DNA from: an uncultured Bacteroidales bacterium
GTDB taxonomy: Bacteria > Bacteroidota > Bacteroidia > Bacteroidales > Lentimicrobiaceae
NCBI GenBank assembly: GCA_937894795.1
Contig: CALCQV010000028.1
Location: 1 to 11,828 of the forward strand
Direction: 5' to 3'
Length of the DNA stretch: 11,828 nt
A model generated the notes under the pieces. That model saw only the letters and a program-made list of their open reading frames with translations. It was not told the origin of the DNA and did no database searches. Position 1 is the stretch's first letter. The number at the start of each line of letters is the position of its first letter. Shown piece by piece: positions 1-7,945 of this stretch. The position numbers and the translations under genes were made by a program.

Positions 1-2875
1 GAAGCAGTAGACAGGTTGGAAGCAATACCCCCAACGTGGAAGGTACGAAGTGTAAGCTGAGTACCTGGTTCACCAATAGACTGGGCTGCGATAACACCCA
101 CAGCTTCACCCTTTTGAACCATACGGGCGGTTGCGAGGTTACGTCCGTAACACTTGGCACACACCCCTTGTTTTGATTCACAGGTTAAAACAGAACGAAT
201 CTCCACACCTTCAATAGGTGAGTCCTCAATAACCTTGGCTATTTCCTCGGTAATTTCTTCACTGGCTCCAACAATCAATTCACCTGTTTGAGGATGATAA
301 ATATCATGTAATGAAACTCTTCCCAGAATTCTATCATATAAGGTTTCAACAACCTCTTCATTTTTCTTGAGGGCAGTAGTGGTCAAACCTCTGAGTGTAC
401 CACAGTCGGGTTCAGTAATAACCACATCCTGTGCAACGTCTACCAACCTACGTGTAAGGTAACCGGCATCGGCAGTCTTAAGTGCGGTATCAGCAAGACC
501 CTTACGGGCACCGTGGGTTGAGATGAAGTACTCAAGAACGGATAGACCTTCCTTGAAGTTTGAGAGAATTGGATTCTCAATGATCTCACCTCCTGTTGCG
601 CCTGATTTTTGCGGTTTAGCCATCAGACCCCTCATTCCTGAAAGCTGTCGAATCTGCTCCTTGGAACCACGGGCACCTGAATCAAGCATCATATATACAG
701 GATTGAATCCCTGTTTGTCTTTTGCAAGGTTCTCCATCAATGTGAAGGTTAACCTTGAGTTAGTATGTGTCCAGATATCAATAATCTGATTATAACGCTC
801 ATTGTTAGTAATGAATCCCATATTGTAGTTATTCATTACCTCTTCAACCTCTTCATTGGCCGATGCAACCAATGTTTCCTTAACTTCCGGAACAATTACA
901 TCACTAAGGGTGAACGACAAACCTCCACGGAAAGCCATGTTATAACCAAGATTTTTGATATCATCAAGGAATTGGGCAGTTTTCGCCGTACCAGTTTTCT
1001 TAAGGACATCACCAATGATATCACGTAAGGACTTCTTGGTGAGCAGTTGGTTAATATAACCATATTCAGTTGGAACAACCTGGTTGAAAAGTACACGACC
1101 TACGGTTGTTTCAACCAGTTTCTCAACCCATTGACCATCCACAATAACATTAAGCTTCACTTTAATGAAAGCATGCAAGTCAACCACCTTTTCATTGTAA
1201 GCAATGATTAGTTCTTCAGGTGAATAAAATGTCATACCTTCACCTTTAACCGGATTCTCTGGTACTGATTTACGGCCTTTGGTCATATAATAAAGACCAA
1301 GAACCATGTCCTGCGAAGGAACAGTGATTGGAGCTCCATTAGCAGGATTCAGGATATTATGTGAAGCAAGCATCAGAAGTTGGGCTTCAAGCACGGCAGC
1401 ATTACCCAGTGGCACGTGAACAGCCATTTGGTCACCATCGAAGTCAGCATTGAAAGCCGTACATACCAATGGGTGCAATTGAATAGCCTTACCTTCAATA
1501 AGCTTTGGCTGGAAAGCCTGGATACCTAACCTATGCAATGTAGGAGCACGGTTGAGCATAACAGGATGACCTTTAAGGATATTCTCCAGTATATCCCAAA
1601 CTACGGGATCTTTTCTATCAACAATTTTCTTGGCTGATTTAACAGTTTTGACAATACCTCTTTCAAGCATCTTACGGATGATGAAAGGTTTGAACAGTTC
1701 TGAAGCCATATCTTTGGGCAATCCGCACTCGTTTAATTTGAGCTCCGGACCAACAACGATAACTGAACGGCCTGAATAATCAACACGTTTACCTAATAGG
1801 TTTTGACGGAAACGTTTCCTTTTAAACTATCACTGAGTGATTTTAAGGCACGATTTGACTCTGTCTTTACTGAGTTGGCTTTACGTGAATTATCAAATAG
1901 TGAATCAACGGCCTCCTGAAGCATACGTTTTTCATTACGCATAATTACATCAGGTGCCTTGATTTCAATAAGTCTCTTCAAGCGATTATTCCTAATGATA
2001 ACCCTTCTATAGAGATCATTAAGGTCACTTGTTGCAAATCGGCCACCATCAAGAGGAACAAGAGGTCTCAATTCAGGTGGAATAACTGGAACAACTTTAA
2101 CGATCATCCATTCGGGATGGTTTTCTATACGCTTTTGAGCATCACGGAATGCTTCAAACACCTGAAGGCGTTTCAATGCATCAGCTTTACGCTGTTGTGA
2201 TGTTTCATTGTTCGCCTTGTGCCTTAAATCAAATGATTCGCGGTCAAGGTCAAGATTTTGAAGCAGATCATACAATGCTTCTGCACCCATCTTGGCAATA
2301 AATTTCTGAGGATCAGTATCATCCAGATACTGATTCTCTTTCGGCAGTGCATCAAGAACTTCAAAGTACTGTTCTTCTGTCAGCAAGGCCATTTTTTCAA
2401 TCTTTGCATCCTCCTTTAGCATGACTCCATCCATGATACCCGGTTGAACAACCACGTAACGCTCATAATAAATAATGGAATCAAGCTTCTTCGTATTCAG
2501 GTTTAGAAGTGCACCAATTTTGTTGGGTAATGAACGGAAGAACCAAATATGAGCAACCGGCACTACCAGTTGTATATGTCCCATACGTTCACGACGAACC
2601 TTTTTCTCGGTTACCTCAACACCACAACGGTCGCAAACTATACCTTTATAACGAATTCTTTTATATTTACCGCAATGACATTCCCAATCTTTAACCGGGC
2701 CAAAGATTCTCTCACAGAACAAACCATCTCTTTCAGGTTTATAGGTTCTGTAGTTGATAGTTTCGGGTTTCAGTACTTCACCACTTGACCTCTCCAAGAT
2801 CATCTCAGGAGAAGCAAGGCTGATGGTTATTTTGGAAAAATTGCTGGAAATAGTGCTGTCTTTTCTGAAAGCCAT
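1..2875 (-). CDS. rpoC: RNA polymerase beta-prime subunit, 3'-truncated by window edge and frameshifted
   Basis: This is the largest catalytic subunit of RNA polymerase; with RpoB it forms the active-site cleft. I chose ATG at 2873-2875 (MAFRKDSTI), the usual Bacteroidota N-terminus; an in-frame TTG 17 codons upstream falls in a hairpin and adds non-conserved residues. Visible parts: zinc ribbon 1 (C66, C68, C81, C84), the clamp region, the catalytic NADFDGDQM at 1425-1451 (Asp480, 482, 484 in restored numbering, offset +20 from E. coli), the bridge-helix segment GARGSKEQIRQLSGMRG around 620-685, zinc site 2 cysteines (PDCGTLRGL and CESKQGVCAKC, about 145-410) and the start of the trigger loop (LTLRTFHVGG) at the left edge. 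About 960 residues are covered, so roughly the last third is missing. The frame is broken at 1814/1815: the upstream frame ends at TAG 1793-1795 after residue 360, while the conserved protein resumes one frame over. Identity is certain; whether it is intact in the organism is not. Confidence 0.98.
1793..1826 (-). other. rpoC frameshift site: apparent 7-base deletion in the switch-2 segment
   Basis: Read on the minus strand, codons give S-L-K-G and then N-V-S-V-K-T-Y-stop, where the family has S-L-K-G-K-Q-G-R-F-R-Q-N-L-L. The -1 frame from CGT at 1812-1814 gives R-F-R-Q-N-L-L-G-K-R-V-D-Y-S-G-R without interruption. Restoring seven bases between 1814 and 1815 (A-CAA-GGA or a synonym) recovers the canonical protein. 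The junction lies at the centre of the palindrome GGAAACGTTTCC (1808-1819). A heptamer TTTAAAA, in frame as T TTA AAA, lies at 1820-1826. The broken frame is seen directly; that exactly seven bases are missing follows from the strong conservation of this segment. Confidence 0.9.
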
Positions 2876-2920
2876 ATGTTTTGAATAAAGTATTAACTTA
2901 TTGACTACGAAAACAAAATT

Positions 2921-2968
2921 TTGCAACTAACTGATGACCCATCAACTGGCCTCAACAGTTAGCTGCAA
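2921..2968 (-). terminator. Intergenic hairpin with U-rich tail between rpoB and rpoC (possible attenuator)
   Basis: On the minus strand TTGCAGCTAACTG pairs with CAGTTAGTTGCAA, a 13-bp stem with one G-U pair and a 22-base loop, followed at once by AATTTTGTTTT. The layout resembles a weak intrinsic terminator or processing site in the 101-base rpoB-rpoC spacer, before the rpoC start at 2875. The stem is only moderately GC-rich and the loop large, so most polymerases would be expected to read through. The structure is visible; its function is inferred. Confidence 0.5.
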
Positions 2969-2976
2969 ACAATTTA

Positions 2977-5900
2977 TTAATCGAAAGTAATATTAAGGCC
3001 CAGGCCTCTCAACTCGTGTACAAGTACATTAAATGATTCAGGGATACCGGGTATTGGCATATTCTCGCCTTTTACAATAGCTTCATAAGCTTTAGCCCGA
3101 CCCATAACATCGTCTGATTTAACAGTAAGTATTTCTTGCAAGATATGTGATGCACCAAATGCTTCAAGTGCCCAAACCTCCATTTCACCAAAACGTTGAC
3201 CTCCAAATTGTGCTTTACCACCAAGAGGCTGTTGGGTAATCAGAGAATAAGGCCCTATTGAGCGGGCGTGCATCTTATCATCAACCATGTGATGCAACTT
3301 AAGCATATAGATGTAGCCAACAGTAGCCGGCTGATCAAAACGCTCACCTGTGCCTCCGTCATGCAGATAAACCCTGCCATTTTCAGGAAGACCTGCCTTC
3401 ACCAGATATTCATTGATAAGTGTATCACTGGCACCATCAAAAATGGGTGTTGCAAAGTTCAATCCTAATTTCTTACCTGCCCATCCCAGTACAGTTTCGT
3501 ATATCTGTCCAAGGTTCATACGTGAAGGTACCCCAAGAGGATTGAGTACAATATCAACAGGAGTACCATCAGCAAGGAACGGCATATCTTCTTCACGAAC
3601 AATACGGGCAACTATACCCTTATTACCGTGGCGTCCTGCCATCTTATCCCCAACTTTGAGCTTGCGTTTCTTGGCAACATATACTTTTGCCATTTGAACT
3701 ATACCGTTTGGAAGATCATCACCAACAGTTGCCACGAACTTCTTACGGTTATAGATACCCAATATCTCCTTATATTTGATTATATAATTGTTGATTAGGG
3801 TTTTAACCATTTCATTGACTTCCTTGTCGGTGGTCCACTTGCCCGGGTTCACATTCAGGTAATCAATGCTCATTAACATCTTTTGAGTGAATTTAACCTT
3901 CTTTGGAATCAATTCTTCCCTGAAGTTATTATTCACACCCTGTGATGTCTTTCCTGAGACAAGAACGGTGAGTTTATCAACAAGTTTGGTTTTAAGATCC
4001 TGTGAATTCTTGTTGAACTCATCATCAAGAATCTTCACAACATCCTTCTCTTTTGCTTTAACCTTTCTGTCCTTGATCATGCGGGAGAATAATTTCTTAT
4101 CTACCACAACACCCTTCATTGAAGGAGGGGCCTTAAGAGAAGCATCCTTAACATCACCGGCTTTATCACCAAAAATTGCTCTTAAGAGTTTTTCTTCAGG
4201 AGTAGGATCACTCTCGCCTTTTGGGGTGATTTTTCCAATAAGTATATCTCCTTCATTTACTTCAGCACCAATTCTAATCAATCCATTTTCATCAAGGTCC
4301 TTGGTAGCCTCAGTACTTACATTGGGTATGTCATTGGTTAATTCCTCTACACCGCGCTTGGTATCACGCACTTCGAGAATGAACTCTTCAATATGAATAG
4401 AAGTAAAGATATCTTCCTTTACAACCTTTTCAGAAATTACAATTGCATCTTCAAAGTTGTAACCCTTCCAAGGCATGAAAGCAACCATTAGGTTACGTCC
4501 TAAAGCAAGATCACCCATACTTGTACCATAACCTTCACATAATACCTGTCCTTTTTTGACTTTATCGCCCTTACGAACTATAGGACGAAGGTTTGTACAT
4601 GTATTTTGATTTGTACGTGAAAATTTGGTTAGTTTATATGTTTTAACATCATCATCAAAGCTTACAAGCTTTTCATCTTCAAGACGAGTATGACGAATAA
4701 CAATTTCAGTAGCATCAACAAATTCAACAATACCATCACACTCAGCGGTAACAAGAACACGGGAGTCGAATGCAACATTTTTCTCAATACCAGTCCCTAC
4801 AATAGGAGCTTCCGGATTGAGTAAAGGAACAGCCTGACGCATCATGTTTGATCCCATCAAAGCTCTGTTGGCATCATCATGCTCAAGGAATGGAATAAGG
4901 GAAGCCGCTATTGAAGCAATCTGGTTAGGAGCTATATCAATAAGGTCAACTTTCTCTTTTTCAATGATAGGATAATCGGCCAAATAACGCACTTTAACCC
5001 GGTCGTTTACAAAATGACCATCATCATCCATATCTGTAGTAGCCTGAGCAATGATTTTGTTTTCCTCTTCTTCAGCACTTAGGAATACCGGTTCTTCCGA
5101 GAGGTCAACCTTTCCATTGACTACTCTCTTATAAGGGGTCTCAATAAAACCTAAACGGTTAATCTTGGCATAAACACACAATGAAGAGATCAAACCAATA
5201 TTCGGGCCTTCAGGGGTTTCAATGGTACACAAACGGCCGTAGTGAGTATAATGCACGTCACGTACTTCAAAACCTGCACGTTCACGCGACAAACCACCGG
5301 GGCCCAATGCTGAGACCCTGCGTTTATGAGTTAACTCAGCCAATGGATTTGTTTGATCCATAAACTGTGATAACTGATTAGTACCAAAGAATGAGTTTAT
5401 TACCGAAGAAAGTGTTTTAGCATTGATCAGGTCCATAGGAGTAAACACTTCGTTATCACGCACATTCATACGTTCACGAATAGTTCTAGCCATACGGGCT
5501 AAACCAACACCAAACTGATTATATAATTGCTCACCTACAGTACGAACTCTACGATTGCTCAAATGGTCAATATCGTCAACTTCCGTACGGAGGTTAATCA
5601 AGCTGATCAGGTATTTAATAATGGATATGATATCCTGTTTGGTCAACACTTTAGTGTCGATGGATGTATCAAGATTCAGCTTTTTATTAATTCTATAACG
5701 ACCAACATCACCAAGGTCATATCTTTTATCAGAGAAGAAAAGCTTATCAATGATACCACGGGCTGTTTCCTCATCAGGAGGTTCAGCATTACGCAATTGC
5801 CGGTATATAAACTCTACTGCTTCCTTTTCAGAATTTGCCGTATCTTTCTGAAGTGTATTGAAAATTATTGAATAGTCAATATTATCAGGGTCTTCACGAT

Positions 5901-6783
5901 GTAATAGAATAGTCTTGGCGCCTGAATCAACAATAAGGTCGATGTGTTGGTTTTCAACGGTGATTTCACGTTCAACAACTACCTCAGTTCGTTCAATTGA
6001 AACAACTTCTCCAGTATCCTCGTCGACGAAGTCTTCTATCCAGTTTTTCAAAACACGTGCAGCCAATCGGCGGCCAACAACCTTTTTCAAGCCTGCTTTA
6101 GAAACCTTGATTTCTTCAGCCAGGTTAAATATTTCGAGGATATCCTTATCAGTTTCATATCCGATGGCACGTAACAGAGTAGTAACAGGCAATTTCTTCT
6201 TCCTGTCAATATACGCATACATTACGTTATTGATATCGGTTGTAAACTCCATCCACGAACCTTTAAAGGGGATTATACGTGCAGAGAACAATTGGGAACC
6301 ATTTGCATGGTAACTGGTGCCAAAGAAGACACCTGGTGATCTATGGAGCTGAGAAACGACTACGCGTTCGGCACCATTCACCACAAATGTACCTTTGGGA
6401 GTCATATAAGGAATCATACCCAGGTATACATCCTGGATAATAGTTTCAAAATCCTCATGCTCAGGGTCGGTACAATATAATTTTAATTTAGCTTTTAAAG
6501 GAACACTATAGGTAAGACCACGTTCAATGCATTCCTCAATGGAATACCTAGGGGGGTCAATAAAGTAATCGAGAAACTCGAGTACGAAGTTGTTCCTTGC
6601 ATCTGTAATGGGGAAATTCTCAGCGAAAACCTTATAGAGACCTTCTGATGCCCTATTTTCAGGGTTAGTTTCCAATTGGAAAAAATCCTGAAATGACTTG
6701 ACTTGTATATCAAGGAAATCAGGATAAGAGGTCCGTACTTTAGAGGTTCCGAAACTTATACGTTCTATTTTTTTTGAGGCCAA
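2977..6783 (-). CDS. rpoB: RNA polymerase beta subunit
   Basis: This is the second-largest RNA polymerase subunit, forming the other half of the active-site cleft and the rifampicin pocket. At 1268 residues it is full length for Bacteroidota. It is intact, from the N-terminal IERISFG through the lobe regions, the rifampicin region (SQFMDQTNPLAELTHKRR, with D476, H486 and S491 matching E. coli D516, H526 and S531, all wild type), the catalytic-side motif GDKMAGRHGNKGI at about 1045-1057 and the C-terminal clamp segment GGKAQFGGQRFGEMEVWALE. The start is TTG at 6781-6783: an in-frame TAA lies just upstream and no ATG precedes the conserved sequence. No Shine-Dalgarno sequence is seen. It follows rplL after a 142-base structured spacer and precedes rpoC by 101 bases. 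The sequence predicts rifampicin sensitivity at the classic positions. Confidence 0.99.
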   Translation of the reverse strand: MASKKIERISFGTSKVRTSYPDFLDIQVKSFQDFFQLETNPENRASEGLYKVFAENFPITDARNNFVLEFLDYFIDPPRYSIEECIERGLTYSVPLKAKLKLYCTDPEHEDFETIIQDVYLGMIPYMTPKGTFVVNGAERVVVSQLHRSPGVFFGTSYHANGSQLFSARIIPFKGSWMEFTTDINNVMYAYIDRKKKLPVTTLLRAIGYETDKDILEIFNLAEEIKVSKAGLKKVVGRRLAARVLKNWIEDFVDEDTGEVVSIERTEVVVEREITVENQHIDLIVDSGAKTILLHREDPDNIDYSIIFNTLQKDTANSEKEAVEFIYRQLRNAEPPDEETARGIIDKLFFSDKRYDLGDVGRYRINKKLNLDTSIDTKVLTKQDIISIIKYLISLINLRTEVDDIDHLSNRRVRTVGEQLYNQFGVGLARMARTIRERMNVRDNEVFTPMDLINAKTLSSVINSFFGTNQLSQFMDQTNPLAELTHKRRVSALGPGGLSRERAGFEVRDVHYTHYGRLCTIETPEGPNIGLISSLCVYAKINRLGFIETPYKRVVNGKVDLSEEPVFLSAEEEENKIIAQATTDMDDDGHFVNDRVKVRYLADYPIIEKEKVDLIDIAPNQIASIAASLIPFLEHDDANRALMGSNMMRQAVPLLNPEAPIVGTGIEKNVAFDSRVLVTAECDGIVEFVDATEIVIRHTRLEDEKLVSFDDDVKTYKLTKFSRTNQNTCTNLRPIVRKGDKVKKGQVLCEGYGTSMGDLALGRNLMVAFMPWKGYNFEDAIVISEKVVKEDIFTSIHIEEFILEVRDTKRGVEELTNDIPNVSTEATKDLDENGLIRIGAEVNEGDILIGKITPKGESDPTPEEKLLRAIFGDKAGDVKDASLKAPPSMKGVVVDKKLFSRMIKDRKVKAKEKDVVKILDDEFNKNSQDLKTKLVDKLTVLVSGKTSQGVNNNFREELIPKKVKFTQKMLMSIDYLNVNPGKWTTDKEVNEMVKTLINNYIIKYKEILGIYNRKKFVATVGDDLPNGIVQMAKVYVAKKRKLKVGDKMAGRHGNKGIVARIVREEDMPFLADGTPVDIVLNPLGVPSRMNLGQIYETVLGWAGKKLGLNFATPIFDGASDTLINEYLVKAGLPENGRVYLHDGGTGERFDQPATVGYIYMLKLHHMVDDKMHARSIGPYSLITQQPLGGKAQFGGQRFGEMEVWALEAFGASHILQEILTVKSDDVMGRAKAYEAIVKGENMPIPGIPESFNVLVHELRGLGLNITFD

Positions 6784-6831
6784 GGTTGTGAAATTTTAAG
6801 TAAATAATACTCGTGAATTAAAACAATTAAA

Positions 6832-6848
6832 CCCGATATCAAATCGGG
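6832..6848 (-). terminator. Terminator-like hairpin (attenuator candidate) between rplL and rpoB
   Basis: On the minus strand CCCGAT-TTGAT-ATCGGG forms a perfect 6-bp stem with a 5-base loop, followed by TTTAATTGTTTTAATT. This is the shape of an intrinsic terminator, though the stem is short and the U-tract interrupted, which fits partial termination. In E. coli the rplL-rpoB spacer contains an attenuator that keeps polymerase output below ribosomal protein output. A similar role here is inferred from position and shape. Confidence 0.55.
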
Positions 6849-6854
6849 GAACAA

Positions 6855-6894
6855 CAGGTTCTGCTGCTATGCATGAGCGTAGCAACAGAACCTG
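6855..6894 (-). promoter_or_regulatory. Long intergenic RNA hairpin between rplL and rpoB (possible RNase III site)
   Basis: On the minus strand CAGGTTCTGTTGCTACGC pairs with GCATAGCAGCAGAACCTG around a TCAT loop. Of 18 positions, 16 are Watson-Crick pairs, one is G-U and one is a C-A mismatch. It lies 31 bases after the rplL stop and 6 bases before the terminator-like hairpin. The length and near-perfect pairing suggest a double-strand-specific nuclease target; E. coli has an RNase III site in the equivalent spacer. The structure is clear and the function is inferred. Confidence 0.6.
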
Positions 6895-6925
6895 GAGTGT
6901 ATAATTGCGAGCTAATCCCGTCTAC

Positions 6926-7306
6926 TTATTTTACTTCAACCTCTGCGCCAGCTTCTTCAAGTTGTTTTTTCAATACATCGGCTTCGTCTTTAGTAACGCC
7001 TTCTTTGATAGCTTTTGGTGCAGCATCTACAAGTTCTTTAGCTTCTTTAAGCCCAAGACTTGTGAGTTCTTTTACCAATTTAACAACTGCAAGTTTAGCC
7101 TGACCAGCAGATTTAAGGATTACGTCGAATGAGGTTTTTTCTTCAGCTACTGCTGCATCACCTGCACCTGCGCCACCAGCCATCATAACAGGAGCTGCTG
7201 CTGCGGGTTCAATACCATATTCGTCTTTTAAGATTTGGGCTAATTCATTAACTTCTTTAACAGTCAGGTTAACCAATTGTTCTGCAAAAGCTTTTAAGTC
7301 TGCCAT
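6926..7306 (-). CDS. rplL: 50S ribosomal protein L7/L12
   Basis: This is the flexible stalk protein of the large subunit. It is present as several dimers on L10 and recruits EF-Tu, EF-G and other GTPases. At 126 residues it has the usual length. The N-terminal dimerisation helices span about 1-33 (LKAFAEQLVNLTVKEVNELA), an Ala/Gly-rich hinge with AAAAP and GGAGAG spans about 34-55, and the globular C-terminal domain runs from about 57 (EKTSFDVILKSAG) with the conserved factor-binding stretch KLVKELTSLGLKEAKELVD. It starts at ATG 7304-7306 behind an A-rich leader without Shine-Dalgarno and lies 76 bases after rplJ. This is the last ribosomal protein gene before the rplL-rpoB spacer. Nothing is unusual in the protein. 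Confidence 0.99.
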   Translation of the reverse strand: MADLKAFAEQLVNLTVKEVNELAQILKDEYGIEPAAAAPVMMAGGAGAGDAAVAEEKTSFDVILKSAGQAKLAVVKLVKELTSLGLKEAKELVDAAPKAIKEGVTKDEADVLKKQLEEAGAEVEVK

Positions 7307-7382
7307 TTTATTGTTGTTTTTAAATGTTTACAATGATAATTACTTACTTGATATTATAGATTTCTTTCTTCCTAATGAAGTA

Positions 7383-7904
7383 TCAGGCTTCCCTCTCGGA
7401 GAGGGTTTTGATTACACCCCTCAATTTGTGACCCCCCGACTGTAATGCAGAAATAACATTATTAGCCGGTGATTTAAGTGCGAGAATGATGTCACCAATA
7501 AGTTCGTTTTTCGACTTAATGCTAACCAGCATATCAAGGCTTTTATCGCCCAAGAACGACATTTCTTCAACAAATGCACCCTTAAGAATGGGTTTGTCAC
7601 TTGTTTTTCTGAATTCCTTGATTAACTTGGCAGGCTCATTATTAACTTCCGATAACATTATAGAAGTTGCGCCATTCAGCACATCATAAAGCCCAGAAAA
7701 GTCCTTTTCGGAACGTTCCATTGCTTTACGCAATAATGTATTTTTAACTACGATCAACTTTACATCCTTTTTAAAGCATAACCTTCTAAGTTTACTGGTT
7801 ACTTCAGAGTTTAAATTTGAAATATCAGTAATATAAAGGTTACTGCTTGCTTGCAGCTGCTCTGTCAGGGTATCGATCAGTTGACTCTTTTCTTCTTTTC
7901 TCAT
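7383..7904 (-). CDS. rplJ: 50S ribosomal protein L10
   Basis: L10 anchors the L7/L12 stalk dimers to 23S rRNA beside L11. The protein is 173 residues, typical of the family. The N-terminal RNA-binding part begins MRKEEKSQLIDTLTEQL and continues with NTLLRKAME and the NGATSIML stretch; the C-terminal helix that binds L7/L12 dimers is the segment ending KLRGVIKTLSEREA. It starts at ATG 7902-7904. It is separated from rplA by only 41 bases, far shorter than the E. coli rplJ leader that binds L10-L7/L12 for autoregulation, so that classical leader cannot fit in this spacer unless it extends into rplA. A small GC-rich hairpin overlaps the last codons. Confidence 0.99.
   Translation of the reverse strand: MRKEEKSQLIDTLTEQLQASSNLYITDISNLNSEVTSKLRRLCFKKDVKLIVVKNTLLRKAMERSEKDFSGLYDVLNGATSIMLSEVNNEPAKLIKEFRKTSDKPILKGAFVEEMSFLGDKSLDMLVSIKSKNELIGDIILALKSPANNVISALQSGGHKLRGVIKTLSEREA
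7391..7405 (-). other. GC-rich hairpin in the last codons of rplJ
   Basis: On the minus strand CCCTCT-CCG-AGAGGG is a perfect 6-bp hairpin inside the codons for L-S-E-R-E, ending a few bases before the TGA stop. No U-tract follows, so it is not a standard terminator. It could influence the rplJ-rplL junction, where L7/L12 must be made in excess over L10, or could be chance. No functional evidence is visible. Confidence 0.4.
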
Positions 7905-7945
7905 GATGATTTTTACTTTTTAAGAGGAAAGTCCACAGATTAAAC

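Noticed and set aside
1..2875. A natural split of rpoC into two genes, as in cyanobacteria.
   Set aside because: The known natural split lies at another place in beta-prime. Here the break falls inside the invariant switch-2 segment, removes conserved residues, and the second part has no start codon at its beginning.
2876..2926. An rpoC N-terminal extension starting from TTG at 2924-2926.
   Set aside because: The 17 extra residues are not conserved and overlap the rpoB-rpoC hairpin; the ATG at 2873-2875 gives the standard family N-terminus.
3887..4396. A 169-codon plus-strand open frame opposite rpoB, and other plus-strand frames opposite rpoB, rpoC and tuf.
   Set aside because: They are shadows of strongly conserved minus-strand genes and show no recognisable domain or independent context.
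5320..5361. Rifampicin resistance substitution in rpoB.
   Set aside because: The residues matching E. coli D516, H526 and S531 are all wild type.
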